From assembly GCA_965215215.1 (NCBI GenBank), contig OZ244043.1, positions 3,224,001 to 3,288,000 on the forward strand: a DNA stretch of 64,000 bases, written 5' to 3'. The position numbers and the translations under genes are program-made. The notes beneath the pieces are model-generated. The model searched no databases. It had not been told where the DNA came from and worked only from the letters and a program-made list of their open reading frames with translations. This DNA comes from CALDTK01 sp965215215. GTDB lineage: Bacteria > Bacteroidota > Bacteroidia > Chitinophagales > Saprospiraceae. Within the stretch, counting starts at the first letter, position 1, and the number at the start of each line of letters is the position of its first letter. Below, piece after piece: positions 1 through 8,232 of this stretch.

Positions 1-141
1 CGAAGCGGCCGCAACCTCGCTGGAGCGAGCGTCCACGCCCGTTTGCACCACCGTACGTTTGAAGTAGATACCCGCCGGCGCCTGTGCGTTAACGGTACCG
101 ACGGCTCCTAGGAGAAAAGTGAAAAGTAGGGCTAGTCGCAT
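1..141 (-). CDS. Secreted protein, N-terminal part only
   Basis: An open frame starts with ATG at 141 on the minus strand and runs off the left window edge (47 codons seen). The first 20 residues (MRLALLFTFLLGAVGTVNAQ) are a clear Sec signal peptide with a basic start, a hydrophobic core and a likely cleavage after NAQ. The visible mature part has no recognisable domain. It is divergent from the FAD oxidoreductase at 353, so the roughly 210-bp gap probably holds promoters for both. Function is unknown. Confidence 0.6.
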   Translation of the reverse strand, partial: MRLALLFTFLLGAVGTVNAQAPAGIYFKRTVVQTGVDARSSEVAAAS

Positions 142-352
142 CCGGCGGAATTAATCGCGATAAAGTTAGCTGTATAGCGTACCCACCGCTACTACCCTAC
201 ACGTAAAGTCAAGTTAAGGTCGCTAACACGCGCAATCCCGGTTTGGTGCAACTCAGGAACAGAATCCCTAGGATCGGGTAGAATAGCCAAGCTTCAGCTC
301 CGGGACGAGTCTACCTTGACGCCCGGTCCAAAGACGCAGAACGAGATCTTCT

Positions 353-1729
353 ATGCATATCGCAATCATCGGCAACGGGATCGCAGGGGTAACGTGCGCA
401 CGCTACCTGCGCAAGCACTCGGACCACCGCATTACCCTCATCTCCGCCGAAAGCGATCACCATTACTCGCGGCCCGCGCTCATGTACCTCTACATGGGGC
501 ACATGCGCTACGAGGACCTCAAACCCTACGAAGACTGGTTCTGGGAGAAGAACCGCATCGAGCTGCGGGGCGGTTGGGTAACCGAGGCGAACCTCGAAAC
601 GAAGGAGCTTCAATTCGGCGACGGTAGCTCGCTCGAGTTCGATAAGCTCGTACTGGCCGTAGGCTCGAAAACGGCGAAGTACAACTGGCCCGGTCAGGAT
701 CTCGACGGCGTGCACGGCCTCGTTACCCTCGAAGACGTTGCGGCCATGGAGCGTCACTCCGAAAACCTCGAGCGCGCCGTGATCGTCGGCGGCGGCCTGA
801 TCGGCGTCGAGATGGCCGAGTGCTTCCACTCCCGCCGGGTGCCGGTGGTCTTTTTGGTGCGCGAGGATTCGTACTGGGACAACGTGCTCCCCCCCGAAGA
901 GAGCGCGATGGTGACGCGCCACATCGCGGGCCACCACGGTATCGACCTCAGGTTGGAGACCGAGCTCTCCGAGATCTGGGGGGACGGCAACGGCAAGGTA
1001 AAGTTGGCCGCCACGAAAGCGGGCGAGAAGTTCACCTGCGGCTTCGTGGGTATCGCCACCGGGGTAAAGGCCAACGTGGAGTGGCTCGCCTTCAGCGGTG
1101 TCGAAATCGACCGCGGCATCCTCGTCGACGAGTACCTGCGCACCAATCACGAAGACATCTACGCGATCGGCGACTGCTCGCAGTTGCGCTTCCCGCGGCC
1201 CGGGCGCAGGCCGATGGAGCAGATCTGGTACACCGCCCGCATGCAGGGGGAGGTGGCGGCACTCAACATCCTCGGCGGGGACGTCGAGTACAACCCCGGG
1301 ATCTACTTCAATTCGGCGAAGTTCTTCAGCATCGAGTACCAGGTCTACGGACAGGTCCCCGCCAAGTTGGGCGCGAACGAAGCCTGGTTCCTCTGGCAGC
1401 ACCCGAGCGCCGAGCGCGCCGTACGGTTGTACTGGAACGAGGCCACCCGCGCGGTGACCGGCTTCCACCTGATGGGGGTCCGTTTCCGTCAGGAGGTGTG
1501 CAACAAGTGGATCGAGGGGGCCACGCCCGTCGAGGAGGTGGTCGCCGACCTCGGACTGGCCAACTTCGATCCCGAGTTTTACCGCGAGTACGAATCCGAC
1601 TTCATCGCCGCTTTCAATCAGCAGGAGGGTACTTCCGTAAAACTCCGCTCGCGTCGGGGCCTACCCGCCGTTCAGCGGTTTTTGCGCAAGCTGCGCCGTA
1701 CTGAAAAACTTACCCCAACAAACGTTTAG
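353..1729 (+). CDS. FAD/NAD(P)-dependent oxidoreductase (class-II pyridine nucleotide-disulfide family)
   Basis: A 458-residue flavoprotein of the rubredoxin reductase / NirB N-terminal type. It has an N-terminal FAD-binding GxGxxG (GNGIAG, residues 7-12), an NAD(P)-binding GGGLIG (146-151) and the second FAD contact AIGD (271-274). The redox CxxC of true disulfide reductases is not apparent, so it more likely passes electrons from NAD(P)H to another carrier. Its stop codon is separated by one base from the ATG of the membrane polyferredoxin at 1731, so the two are almost certainly co-translated. The inferred role is the NAD(P)H-side partner of that Fe-S protein; the substrate is unknown. The start MHIAIIGNGIAG fits the usual N-terminus, right at the dinucleotide-binding strand. 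Confidence 0.85.
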   Translation: MHIAIIGNGIAGVTCARYLRKHSDHRITLISAESDHHYSRPALMYLYMGHMRYEDLKPYEDWFWEKNRIELRGGWVTEANLETKELQFGDGSSLEFDKLVLAVGSKTAKYNWPGQDLDGVHGLVTLEDVAAMERHSENLERAVIVGGGLIGVEMAECFHSRRVPVVFLVREDSYWDNVLPPEESAMVTRHIAGHHGIDLRLETELSEIWGDGNGKVKLAATKAGEKFTCGFVGIATGVKANVEWLAFSGVEIDRGILVDEYLRTNHEDIYAIGDCSQLRFPRPGRRPMEQIWYTARMQGEVAALNILGGDVEYNPGIYFNSAKFFSIEYQVYGQVPAKLGANEAWFLWQHPSAERAVRLYWNEATRAVTGFHLMGVRFRQEVCNKWIEGATPVEEVVADLGLANFDPEFYREYESDFIAAFNQQEGTSVKLRSRRGLPAVQRFLRKLRRTEKLTPTNV

Positions 1730-1730
1730 G

Positions 1731-3554
1731 ATGGCCTCGAAGCAAAAAAATTACGGCCTCCTCCAGTGGATCGGCCTCGGACTGTTCGCGGTGGCGATGA
1801 CGCTGTTTACGGCCGTGCTCGGACTGGAGCGCTACACCCTGACCGCGGGCGGGATCCGAGTGGAGAACGAGTTCCAGCGCACCGCCCTCGTCGAGGCCGG
1901 CGAGCGTACCGGGGTAATCGGCCAGACGTACGGTGATCCCTTTACGTTCGTGAGCGCCTACAAAACGGTTTTCGCTGCCGCTAAAACGAGTATCGACGAG
2001 CAGCTAGAGCGCGAGGGCCCGCCGGCTGGGGTCGAGGACGAGTCGTCGGTGAAGTTGCAGGATTGGCAACTGAAAGGCCAACTGTTCGCGACGGTCAAGG
2101 CTTCCAGCGAGGGGCCAGTGGGTAGCAATCCGTGGCTTTGGTTCGGACTCACGTTCGGTCTGGGTATCCTGGGCGGCCTGCTTTTTATCCTGCCCAAGTT
2201 CGCGGAGCGACCGGGTATCCACAACGACAATATCTACCATTCGCCGCAGGAACGGGGACTGAGCCTCGGCTGGCGCGGTTTCTTTTTGGGCGCTACGATT
2301 TTCGGCGTACTCGGCTACGGGATTTACTATATGGGAGGCCAGTACGTCTGGCCCGCCGTAACGTTGCTCGTAGCGCTCGTGATCACCGGTTTGGTGTTTT
2401 TCGCCCAACGGAGTGCCGCACGGACGCCGCAGCGCTCTGCTTCGGCCCCCGATTACTCGGCGTGGCTCGGCGTCCTCACCGGGGTGTACTTCATCACTTT
2501 CTACGTGCTGCTCTACTGGGCGCCGCAGTACCTGACCCCGTGGACGCTGCTCGTAGATCCGCTCAGCGGACTACTCTCCGGTGGGGAGGCTTCGCAGTGG
2601 TTTCTGTACGGTACGCTGTACACGCTGGTCATTTTGGTAATGGGCGTGCGGATGCTCGCGAAATACCGGGGCAACCGCTACCAACAGCTTCGTACGGGCT
2701 CGGTGATGTTCTTCCAGACGGCATTTGCCTTCCTCATTCCGGAGGCGCTCGCGCGGCTCAACCAGCCCTACTTCGACTTCAAGAACATCTGGCCGCTCGA
2801 CTACACCTTCTTCTTCGACTACCGGCTCAACGAGCTCATGGAGGCCGGTGGGCTCGGGCTATTCATGCTCGGGTGGGGGATCGCGCTCTCCGCGATCGCG
2901 GTGCCGACGATGACCTACTTCTACGGCAAGCGCTGGTACTGCTCCTGGGTGTGCGGGTGCGGCGGCCTCGCCGAGACCCTCGGGGACCCCTTCCGGCAAT
3001 TGAGCGATAAGAGTCTGCGGGCCTGGAAGTACGAGCGTTTCATTGTTCACGGAGTGCTCGTGTTCGCCGTCGTGATGACGGCCCTCGTGCTGTACCACTT
3101 CTTTACCGGCAGCAACCAAATCGGCTTTCTCAACTCGGACACCGTGCGCCAGTGGTACGGCTTCCTCATCGGGGCCGCCTTCGCGGGCGTAGTCGGTACC
3201 GGTTTCTATCCGTTGATGGGCAACCGGGTCTGGTGTCGCTTCGGCTGCCCGCTCGCCGCCTACCTCGGGCTGGTGCAGCGTTTCCAGTCCCGTTTCCGCA
3301 TCACCACCAACGGCGGCCAGTGCATCAGCTGCGGCAACTGCTCCACGTACTGCGAGATGGGTATCGACGTGCGCTCCTACGCGCAGAAGGGGCAAGACAT
3401 CGTTCGCTCCAGCTGCGTGGGGTGTGGAGTGTGTGCGGCCGTTTGTCCGCGGGGGGTGCTCCGCCTCGAGAACGGGGAGGATACCGACGGACACCGCTCC
3501 GACGCCAAGCGCGCCGTGCACGTGCCGGTGGAGTCGGTGGGGATCCTGTCGTGA
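1731..3554 (+). CDS. Membrane-bound 4Fe-4S polyferredoxin (NapH/NosR/CcoG-like)
   Basis: A 607-residue integral membrane iron-sulfur protein. One transmembrane segment near residues 10-30 precedes a soluble domain (about 35-130), followed by several hydrophobic segments between about 135 and 490. The cysteine motifs are YCSWVCGCG (403-411) and WCRFGCP (501-507), as in NapH/NosR-type proteins, then two ferredoxin clusters with C531/C534/C537/C541 and C562/C565/C568/C572. It follows the FAD oxidoreductase with one base between stop and start. Such proteins relay electrons across or along the cytoplasmic membrane. No nitrous oxide reductase, nitrate reductase or oxidase assembly genes lie nearby, so the acceptor cannot be named. 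The downstream gap contains a change to AT-rich DNA. Confidence 0.85.
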   Translation: MASKQKNYGLLQWIGLGLFAVAMTLFTAVLGLERYTLTAGGIRVENEFQRTALVEAGERTGVIGQTYGDPFTFVSAYKTVFAAAKTSIDEQLEREGPPAGVEDESSVKLQDWQLKGQLFATVKASSEGPVGSNPWLWFGLTFGLGILGGLLFILPKFAERPGIHNDNIYHSPQERGLSLGWRGFFLGATIFGVLGYGIYYMGGQYVWPAVTLLVALVITGLVFFAQRSAARTPQRSASAPDYSAWLGVLTGVYFITFYVLLYWAPQYLTPWTLLVDPLSGLLSGGEASQWFLYGTLYTLVILVMGVRMLAKYRGNRYQQLRTGSVMFFQTAFAFLIPEALARLNQPYFDFKNIWPLDYTFFFDYRLNELMEAGGLGLFMLGWGIALSAIAVPTMTYFYGKRWYCSWVCGCGGLAETLGDPFRQLSDKSLRAWKYERFIVHGVLVFAVVMTALVLYHFFTGSNQIGFLNSDTVRQWYGFLIGAAFAGVVGTGFYPLMGNRVWCRFGCPLAAYLGLVQRFQSRFRITTNGGQCISCGNCSTYCEMGIDVRSYAQKGQDIVRSSCVGCGVCAAVCPRGVLRLENGEDTDGHRSDAKRAVHVPVESVGILS

Positions 3555-3967
3555 GAACCCTACGGGTGCGGTTGTGTAGATCAATCGAAAGTGTAGTAAT
3601 GCACCCGACGCTACGTTTCGTCCTGCATATAAGTGGGGCATGACTTCGCGGTGCGGCATACTGAAGAGTAAATCACTTCACCTCACCGGACGAGATAGCA
3701 TGTAGGAGCTGAAAACCTACCGGAGCTACAAACTGAGCTTGGGCCCCGGTGGGGTGTGAATCCTATGAAAGTAATTGTACACGTACCTTCATCGGGAATC
3801 TGGAATATGGGCTGCCGTTGAGTCCTGCTTAATAGGTTTTGGCGAAGATTTCATGCGGAATGAAAACTCACGGCCGGTTTGCAGGTAAGCCGAGAGACTT
3901 CGGTGATTCCAATCGGTATGAATCAACTTGCTGAATGACAGTACCCGAGAAGCCGCAATGTAGTCTT
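3555..3967. other. AT-rich, hairpin-rich intergenic stretch
   Basis: No convincing protein frame. Composition shifts from GC-rich to AT-rich around 3640. Between about 3690 and 3935 several inverted repeats occur in a row: GTAGG/CCTAC (3702-3720), CCCC/GGGG (3744-3754), a nine-pair stem with one mismatch ATGAAAGTA/TACCTTCAT (3765-3792), TTTCAT/ATGAAA (3849-3865) and TGATTC/GAATCA (3904-3925). This density suggests a structured RNA or a decayed mobile intron, but no known class could be matched with confidence. See the findings. Confidence 0.4.
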
Positions 3968-5146
3968 ATGTTTAATAGAAGCTCTTATACCTTAGTTTTA
4001 CTCGGATTTACAATAAGCTGCAGTAGTGGAATCATTGCTGTGCCGGAGTCGCCATATCGCATTAGCGAAGACTCCTTTTCGATAGATACAGTTGCAACTG
4101 GATTTACGATCCCGTACGGGGTAGCAGTAATTTCGGATAACGAATATTTGATTACAGATAGAATTGGTAAGATGTTCCGTTTGGAAGACGGTAATCAAAC
4201 CGAAATTGATGGTATGCCTGATGTTGCGACATTCGGCACGCCCGGATTGCCGGAGATTATGCATGGTGGACTAATGGACGTGAGCATTCATCCTAGCTAT
4301 CCTAGTAAGCCCTGGATTTACATATCCTATCTGCATACTGAGGGTTTCGCAATGGTATCTCGCTTTCAAATACACAGTGATAGTGCTGCTCGAAGTGAAA
4401 TCATCTTTAAGGCAAGAAACCAAGACTATACTGGAAACGGTATGAGGATTGTATGGGAAGATAGTACTCAATTCTTCTTAAATATAGGAAACTCGAACCT
4501 GTCGACCTCAGCAAACCCGATTCTGAGTGCACAAGACCTCAGTTTGGATGCTGGAAAGATTCATAGGTTAATGGAGGATGGGAGCGTTCCCCCCGACAAT
4601 CCAATTTTCGAGTCCTATGAATCCCCCACAACGATTTGGAGTTACGGACACAGAGACGTGCAAGGTTTGTATTTTGAAGAATCGACTAACACCCTTTTCG
4701 GACTCGAACATGGTCCTAAAGGAGGGGATGAGTTCAACGTAATTGAGAAAGGAAAGAATTACGGCTGGCCGTTATTCTCTTATGGGATCAACTACGACGG
4801 TGCATCGGTCTCTACGGTGTCCGAAGATTCGGCAGTAAAATTTACAGTTCTTCCGGAATATTATTGGACAGTCCCTACTAATGACGGAGGACAAGCTATT
4901 GCCCCTTCGTGTCTATTAAAGGTAGAAAACAGTAATGTTTCAGATTGGAACCAGTACTTTGTATTTGGCTCGTTAGCATTTAGAAGATTAATGAAGTACG
5001 ATCGCAATACCAAAGAGACTTTTGGGCTAGATCTTGAAGGTAGGGTGCGCACCATAAAGCAACTTCCAGGCGGTGATCTAATCGCATTACTTGAGCGCAA
5101 TGATCTTGGTAAATCAAATGGAGCAATCGTTAGGATCAGCAATTGA
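3968..5146 (+). CDS. PQQ-dependent aldose/sorbosone-type sugar dehydrogenase, putative lipoprotein
   Basis: A six-bladed beta-propeller dehydrogenase of the GSDH/YliI family, which oxidises aldoses at C1 with pyrroloquinoline quinone outside the cytoplasm. The conserved blocks are GGLMDVSIHP (with the likely catalytic His), GHRDVQGL, and EHGPKGGDEFN followed by GKNYGWP. The N-terminus reads as a signal peptide ending in TISC, a weak lipobox, so membrane anchoring is plausible. The start at 3968 (MFNRSSYT) puts the signal peptide at the N-terminus; an upstream in-frame ATG at 3935 would add 11 residues. Codon usage and base composition are much more AT-rich than in the neighbours, and the gene sits alone, which suggests recent transfer. 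No PQQ synthesis genes are visible, so the cofactor would have to be scavenged or made elsewhere. Confidence 0.85.
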   Translation: MFNRSSYTLVLLGFTISCSSGIIAVPESPYRISEDSFSIDTVATGFTIPYGVAVISDNEYLITDRIGKMFRLEDGNQTEIDGMPDVATFGTPGLPEIMHGGLMDVSIHPSYPSKPWIYISYLHTEGFAMVSRFQIHSDSAARSEIIFKARNQDYTGNGMRIVWEDSTQFFLNIGNSNLSTSANPILSAQDLSLDAGKIHRLMEDGSVPPDNPIFESYESPTTIWSYGHRDVQGLYFEESTNTLFGLEHGPKGGDEFNVIEKGKNYGWPLFSYGINYDGASVSTVSEDSAVKFTVLPEYYWTVPTNDGGQAIAPSCLLKVENSNVSDWNQYFVFGSLAFRRLMKYDRNTKETFGLDLEGRVRTIKQLPGGDLIALLERNDLGKSNGAIVRISN

Positions 5147-5554
5147 GCCTACGTTCTCCTAATCTTATAAACCGGACATGTCCCTATGCCAGTTAAGCTA
5201 TCGCTCGATTCATAATGCTCAGGGGGTATGGGTTGTATCATAGCTCGAGAGGGACGGGGTGCTGTGTTAGGTTTCCCCGGATGTAGGATGTAGTTGAACT
5301 TTGATTCCTCGCTATAGGAGTCCCACTTTATTGAAGTCCGAGGCGTGAACACGCTTACACGCCTTGCAGGGCTCGAAGCCAAGAGTGCGACCCTTGAGAT
5401 GATGTACGTCTGAAGCCAGTTGGACAATGAACTTCTTGAAGCCGTTATGTCAAAAACGTGTTAGGCTTGACGCATAAGTATTAGCGCACGATTTACTTCT
5501 GCGAAGCGCACAACTGGCCTTTTGCGTGGGCTCGCTCCCTGGCGAGCCTCTTAC
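5147..5554. other. Intergenic stretch, possible gene remnant
   Basis: No full gene is supported. On the plus strand an open frame from 5318 to the TGA at 5413 encodes 31 residues ending in GLEAKSATLEMMYV. It looks coding in codon use but has no proper start, so it may be the 3' end of a decayed gene that arrived with the AT-rich island. A minus-strand frame across the same bases is judged spurious. Confidence 0.3.
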
Positions 5555-6943
5555 CTACGTTCGAAATGCCTTCCCCCGCACCATCGTGGCAAGGATACCA
5601 CACACGTCGATAGCCTGAATCGTTGGGGTCGCGACGAGTTCCGGTGCGTTCGCAATAAGGACGGGGTGATCGAGATCGGACTCGGGAATACGACCGTGCG
5701 AACCCTTGATCAGACTGGCGTCGAGTGGGATGATGTCGAGGACCGTTCTGAAGCCGAGTTTCTTCCTGAGCAACTTCGAGGCGACTTTGGCCATCACGAG
5801 CCGGTCTTTGGGGTCGGTCATCATCTCGACCGGGTCGTAGCCCGGCTTCTTGTGAATGTCGACCATCCGCGCGAAGTCCGGCGCCTTCGCGTCGTCTAGC
5901 CAGTAGTAGTACGTAAACCAGGAGTCGCGGTCCGCGACCACCACCAGGTCCCCGGACCGCTCGTGGTCGAGGTGCGCCTCCGCGATGTCGCCGCGCGAGA
6001 GCACCCGCTCGACGCCCCCGAGGCCTTCGAGTAACCGTCGAACGTGTGCTTCGACCGATGCGTCGTTTAGGTAAACGTGCGCGATCTGGTGATCGGCGAC
6101 CGCGAACGCCCGACTCGCACCGGCGTCCAAAATCTCCAGTCCCCGTTCCACCCGTACGCTCAGTAGGCCCGCTTCCCGCAAAACCCGGTTGAGGTGGACG
6201 GGGCGATTCACCTCGGTGATGCCGTACTCGGAGAGAAGGACGATCTGCGCCCCTTGAGCGCGGTAGTGGTCTATGAGTTCCCCGACCACTTCGTCGACCT
6301 CGCGCAAATCACCTTGGATCTGCACGAGGTCGTTCCCGTGCCGCTGCATATTGTAATCGAGGTGCGGCAGGTAGATCAGAGTCAGTGTGGGGTCCCGCAG
6401 TTTGTCTACTTCGACGCTCGCGCGAGCGATCCACCGACTCGAATTAATGGTCGTTTTCGGACCCCAAAATTCAAAGAGGGGAAAGGTCCCCAACTTCTGT
6501 TGCAAGTGATCGCGCAGGCTGGCGGGGTAAGCGTAGATGTCCGGGATCTTCCGACCGTCGGCCAGGTAGTTCGGCCGCGGGGTCACGCCGTAGTCCGCCG
6601 TGGTGTACATATTGTACCACCAGAACATATTGGCGCAGGTGAAACTCGGATCGTCACGCTTGAGCAAGTCCCAGAGCTTCTCGCTTTGTACGAGCTTGTT
6701 CGACTGCCGCCAAAACTTCACTTCGCATTCGTCTTTGAAGTACCAACCGTTGCCGACGATGCCGTGCTGCGAGGGCCACTGCCCGGTTAGATACGTGGTC
6801 TGAGCGCTACAGGTAACCGCGGGTAGGACGGGCGTGATCGTGGCCACCTGGTGGTCGTCCAGGAATTTACGCATGTTCGGCGTGTGCTCGCCGATCAGGG
6901 CCTGAGTGAGGCCAACGACGTTAATGACCACCGTCTTCTTCAT
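5555..6943 (-). CDS. eboF: EboF: alkaline phosphatase-superfamily (nucleotide pyrophosphatase-like) protein
   Basis: A 462-residue protein of the type I phosphodiesterase / nucleotide pyrophosphatase group in the alkaline phosphatase superfamily. The N-terminal strand KKTVVINVVGL leads to PAVTCSAQTTYLTGQWPS, the usual place of the nucleophilic Ser/Thr and first metal ligands. Later metal-ligand-like blocks include LPHLDYNMQRHG and a C-terminal GSHGRIPESD. The start at 6943 forms an ATGA overlap with the stop of eboE (6940-6942); an upstream frame extension is rejected because it would run deep into eboE. It is the last gene of the ebo cluster. In cyanobacteria the ebo genes are implicated in moving a pathway intermediate to the periplasm; the substrate here is unknown. 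Confidence 0.8.
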   Translation of the reverse strand: MKKTVVINVVGLTQALIGEHTPNMRKFLDDHQVATITPVLPAVTCSAQTTYLTGQWPSQHGIVGNGWYFKDECEVKFWRQSNKLVQSEKLWDLLKRDDPSFTCANMFWWYNMYTTADYGVTPRPNYLADGRKIPDIYAYPASLRDHLQQKLGTFPLFEFWGPKTTINSSRWIARASVEVDKLRDPTLTLIYLPHLDYNMQRHGNDLVQIQGDLREVDEVVGELIDHYRAQGAQIVLLSEYGITEVNRPVHLNRVLREAGLLSVRVERGLEILDAGASRAFAVADHQIAHVYLNDASVEAHVRRLLEGLGGVERVLSRGDIAEAHLDHERSGDLVVVADRDSWFTYYYWLDDAKAPDFARMVDIHKKPGYDPVEMMTDPKDRLVMAKVASKLLRKKLGFRTVLDIIPLDASLIKGSHGRIPESDLDHPVLIANAPELVATPTIQAIDVCGILATMVRGKAFRT

Positions 6944-8142
6944 GGGTTCAGATTTGCCTTGAGCCAGTTGAGCTCGCGCGTAATGCTGCGGGTTAGGTCC
7001 AATTTTGCCCCTTCCGGTAGTACGTCCCACGTGTACGTCTCGACCTCTAGGTGGGAGGTGAGTGGCTCGCGCTTCAGTTGCTCGATGACTTCGAGAATCG
7101 TCGATTGAGTCGAACTCAGTACCCCGTAAGACTCCATGAATATTGGGACGTGGAAATGGACGCGCGCTTCACGAGCGGATCGTGCGGTCGCAAAAAAATC
7201 CGGAAGGTCTCGGTAGGTAAACACTCCGCCGCCACGCTGCTCGGTGACCTGGTGGAGGTAGGTCGACTCATCGAACGCCGCGAGGGCATCGCGTGTGGCG
7301 GCCGTGTGTTCGCCGTGAAAAGCGGCCTTCAGCGCCGAGCTAACCTGCACCTTTCCAACCTTGATCTTCGCGTTTTTAAAAATCCGAAAGGTTTCAGCTG
7401 GATCTTCGTATGCTAACGCGAAGTGACACACGTCGTAACATATGTTGATGTGTCTGTAAACCAGATCTTGGGCCTCTCCTCGGGATACCGCAAACGTGCC
7501 TTGAAGTATCGGTACGGCCACGGGCAGCAGGTGATCTTTGAAGAGAGCGACGACCTCCGTCGAGTTTTCCAGAAGACCGTCTGGTTCGGGCTCTATGTCC
7601 AAGTGAACGTACTTTCCGGTACGCGCTTCCACGCCGACGAGATGCGCCAAGACCTCTACGATGTTCGCTACGCCACACGCGCGCGCACGTTCGCGTTCGG
7701 CTGGATTGGAATACCAGCGCTTGTAGCTAATGGGGGAAGTAGAGATGCCCCCGGACGTTACCCCGCCAGGAAGTAGGTAAGCTAGCTGATCGATCAACCG
7801 CTTGGTGTACGACACTCGGTCGGAGGTGGTCCAGTCGGGAGCGTGTACCGAATCTTTGACGACGCCCCCGTGGAAGCTCCCGTACGGAAATCCGTTCATC
7901 GTAAAGACGTAGAGCTGGTTTTCGTCGAGCCAGTCTCTAAACTCCGTAAGTTTCTCCGCGGCGCCCAACTCTTCGCTCGCGCGATTGGACAGGCGTAGCC
8001 CGATCCCGAACGGGGTGGTCGGAGCGACGTGTTCCTTGACTCTCACGGCGTACCGTTTCAGACTACGAAACGTTTCGTCCCAGTTTTCGCCCGGGTGAAT
8101 ATTGGTGCAGTAGGTAGTGTGAAATCTATCCAGCAACATCAC
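6940..8142 (-). CDS. eboE: EboE: TIM-barrel metabolite traffic protein (xylose isomerase-like)
   Basis: A 400-residue protein matching the EboE family, a sugar phosphate isomerase/epimerase-like TIM barrel. Recognisable stretches are YCTNIHPGENW at residues 11-21, FTMNGFPYGSFHG near 80-92, and HLDIEPEPDGLLE with NICYDVCHFALAYE in the middle; the latter contain the acidic and histidine residues that bind metal in xylose isomerase-like barrels. The ATG at 8142 follows a 90-bp AT-rich gap after eboC, while the 3' end overlaps eboF by ATGA. In six-gene ebo clusters the dehydroquinate synthase-like eboD normally lies between eboC and eboE; here that position is empty. Confidence 0.85.
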   Translation of the reverse strand: MMLLDRFHTTYCTNIHPGENWDETFRSLKRYAVRVKEHVAPTTPFGIGLRLSNRASEELGAAEKLTEFRDWLDENQLYVFTMNGFPYGSFHGGVVKDSVHAPDWTTSDRVSYTKRLIDQLAYLLPGGVTSGGISTSPISYKRWYSNPAERERARACGVANIVEVLAHLVGVEARTGKYVHLDIEPEPDGLLENSTEVVALFKDHLLPVAVPILQGTFAVSRGEAQDLVYRHINICYDVCHFALAYEDPAETFRIFKNAKIKVGKVQVSSALKAAFHGEHTAATRDALAAFDESTYLHQVTEQRGGGVFTYRDLPDFFATARSAREARVHFHVPIFMESYGVLSSTQSTILEVIEQLKREPLTSHLEVETYTWDVLPEGAKLDLTRSITRELNWLKANLNP

Positions 8143-8232
8143 CTCTCGTTTACTACCGAAGTTGAGAGGAATGTCAAGAGGTCGAGAGATTCGTATTTAC
8201 GTATTATGTATATTTGCACGAGTAAATTATAA

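Noticed and set aside
311..1468. 385-codon minus-strand frame over the FAD oxidoreductase
   Set aside because: Shadow of the real gene, no domain, and it would leave no promoter room.
3654..3934. Degenerate group II intron (GTGCG at the 5' side, domain V-like sequence near 3847-3882)
   Set aside because: The candidate domain V lacks the AGC catalytic triad and folds better as a simple TTTCAT/ATGAAA hairpin; no reverse transcriptase is present. Kept only as an unclassified structured region.
5149..5427. 92-codon minus-strand frame in the AT-rich island
   Set aside because: No family resemblance, and the opposite strand has a more gene-like frame end (5318-5413).
7051..7776. Plus-strand frames inside eboE
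   Set aside because: Antisense shadows without domains; the minus-strand gene is complete and recognised.
8209..8216. TATATTTG on the plus strand as an antisense promoter into eboC
   Set aside because: It matches the -7 consensus, but the 90-bp gap is so AT-rich that chance is likely, and no -33 element or plus-strand gene is present.
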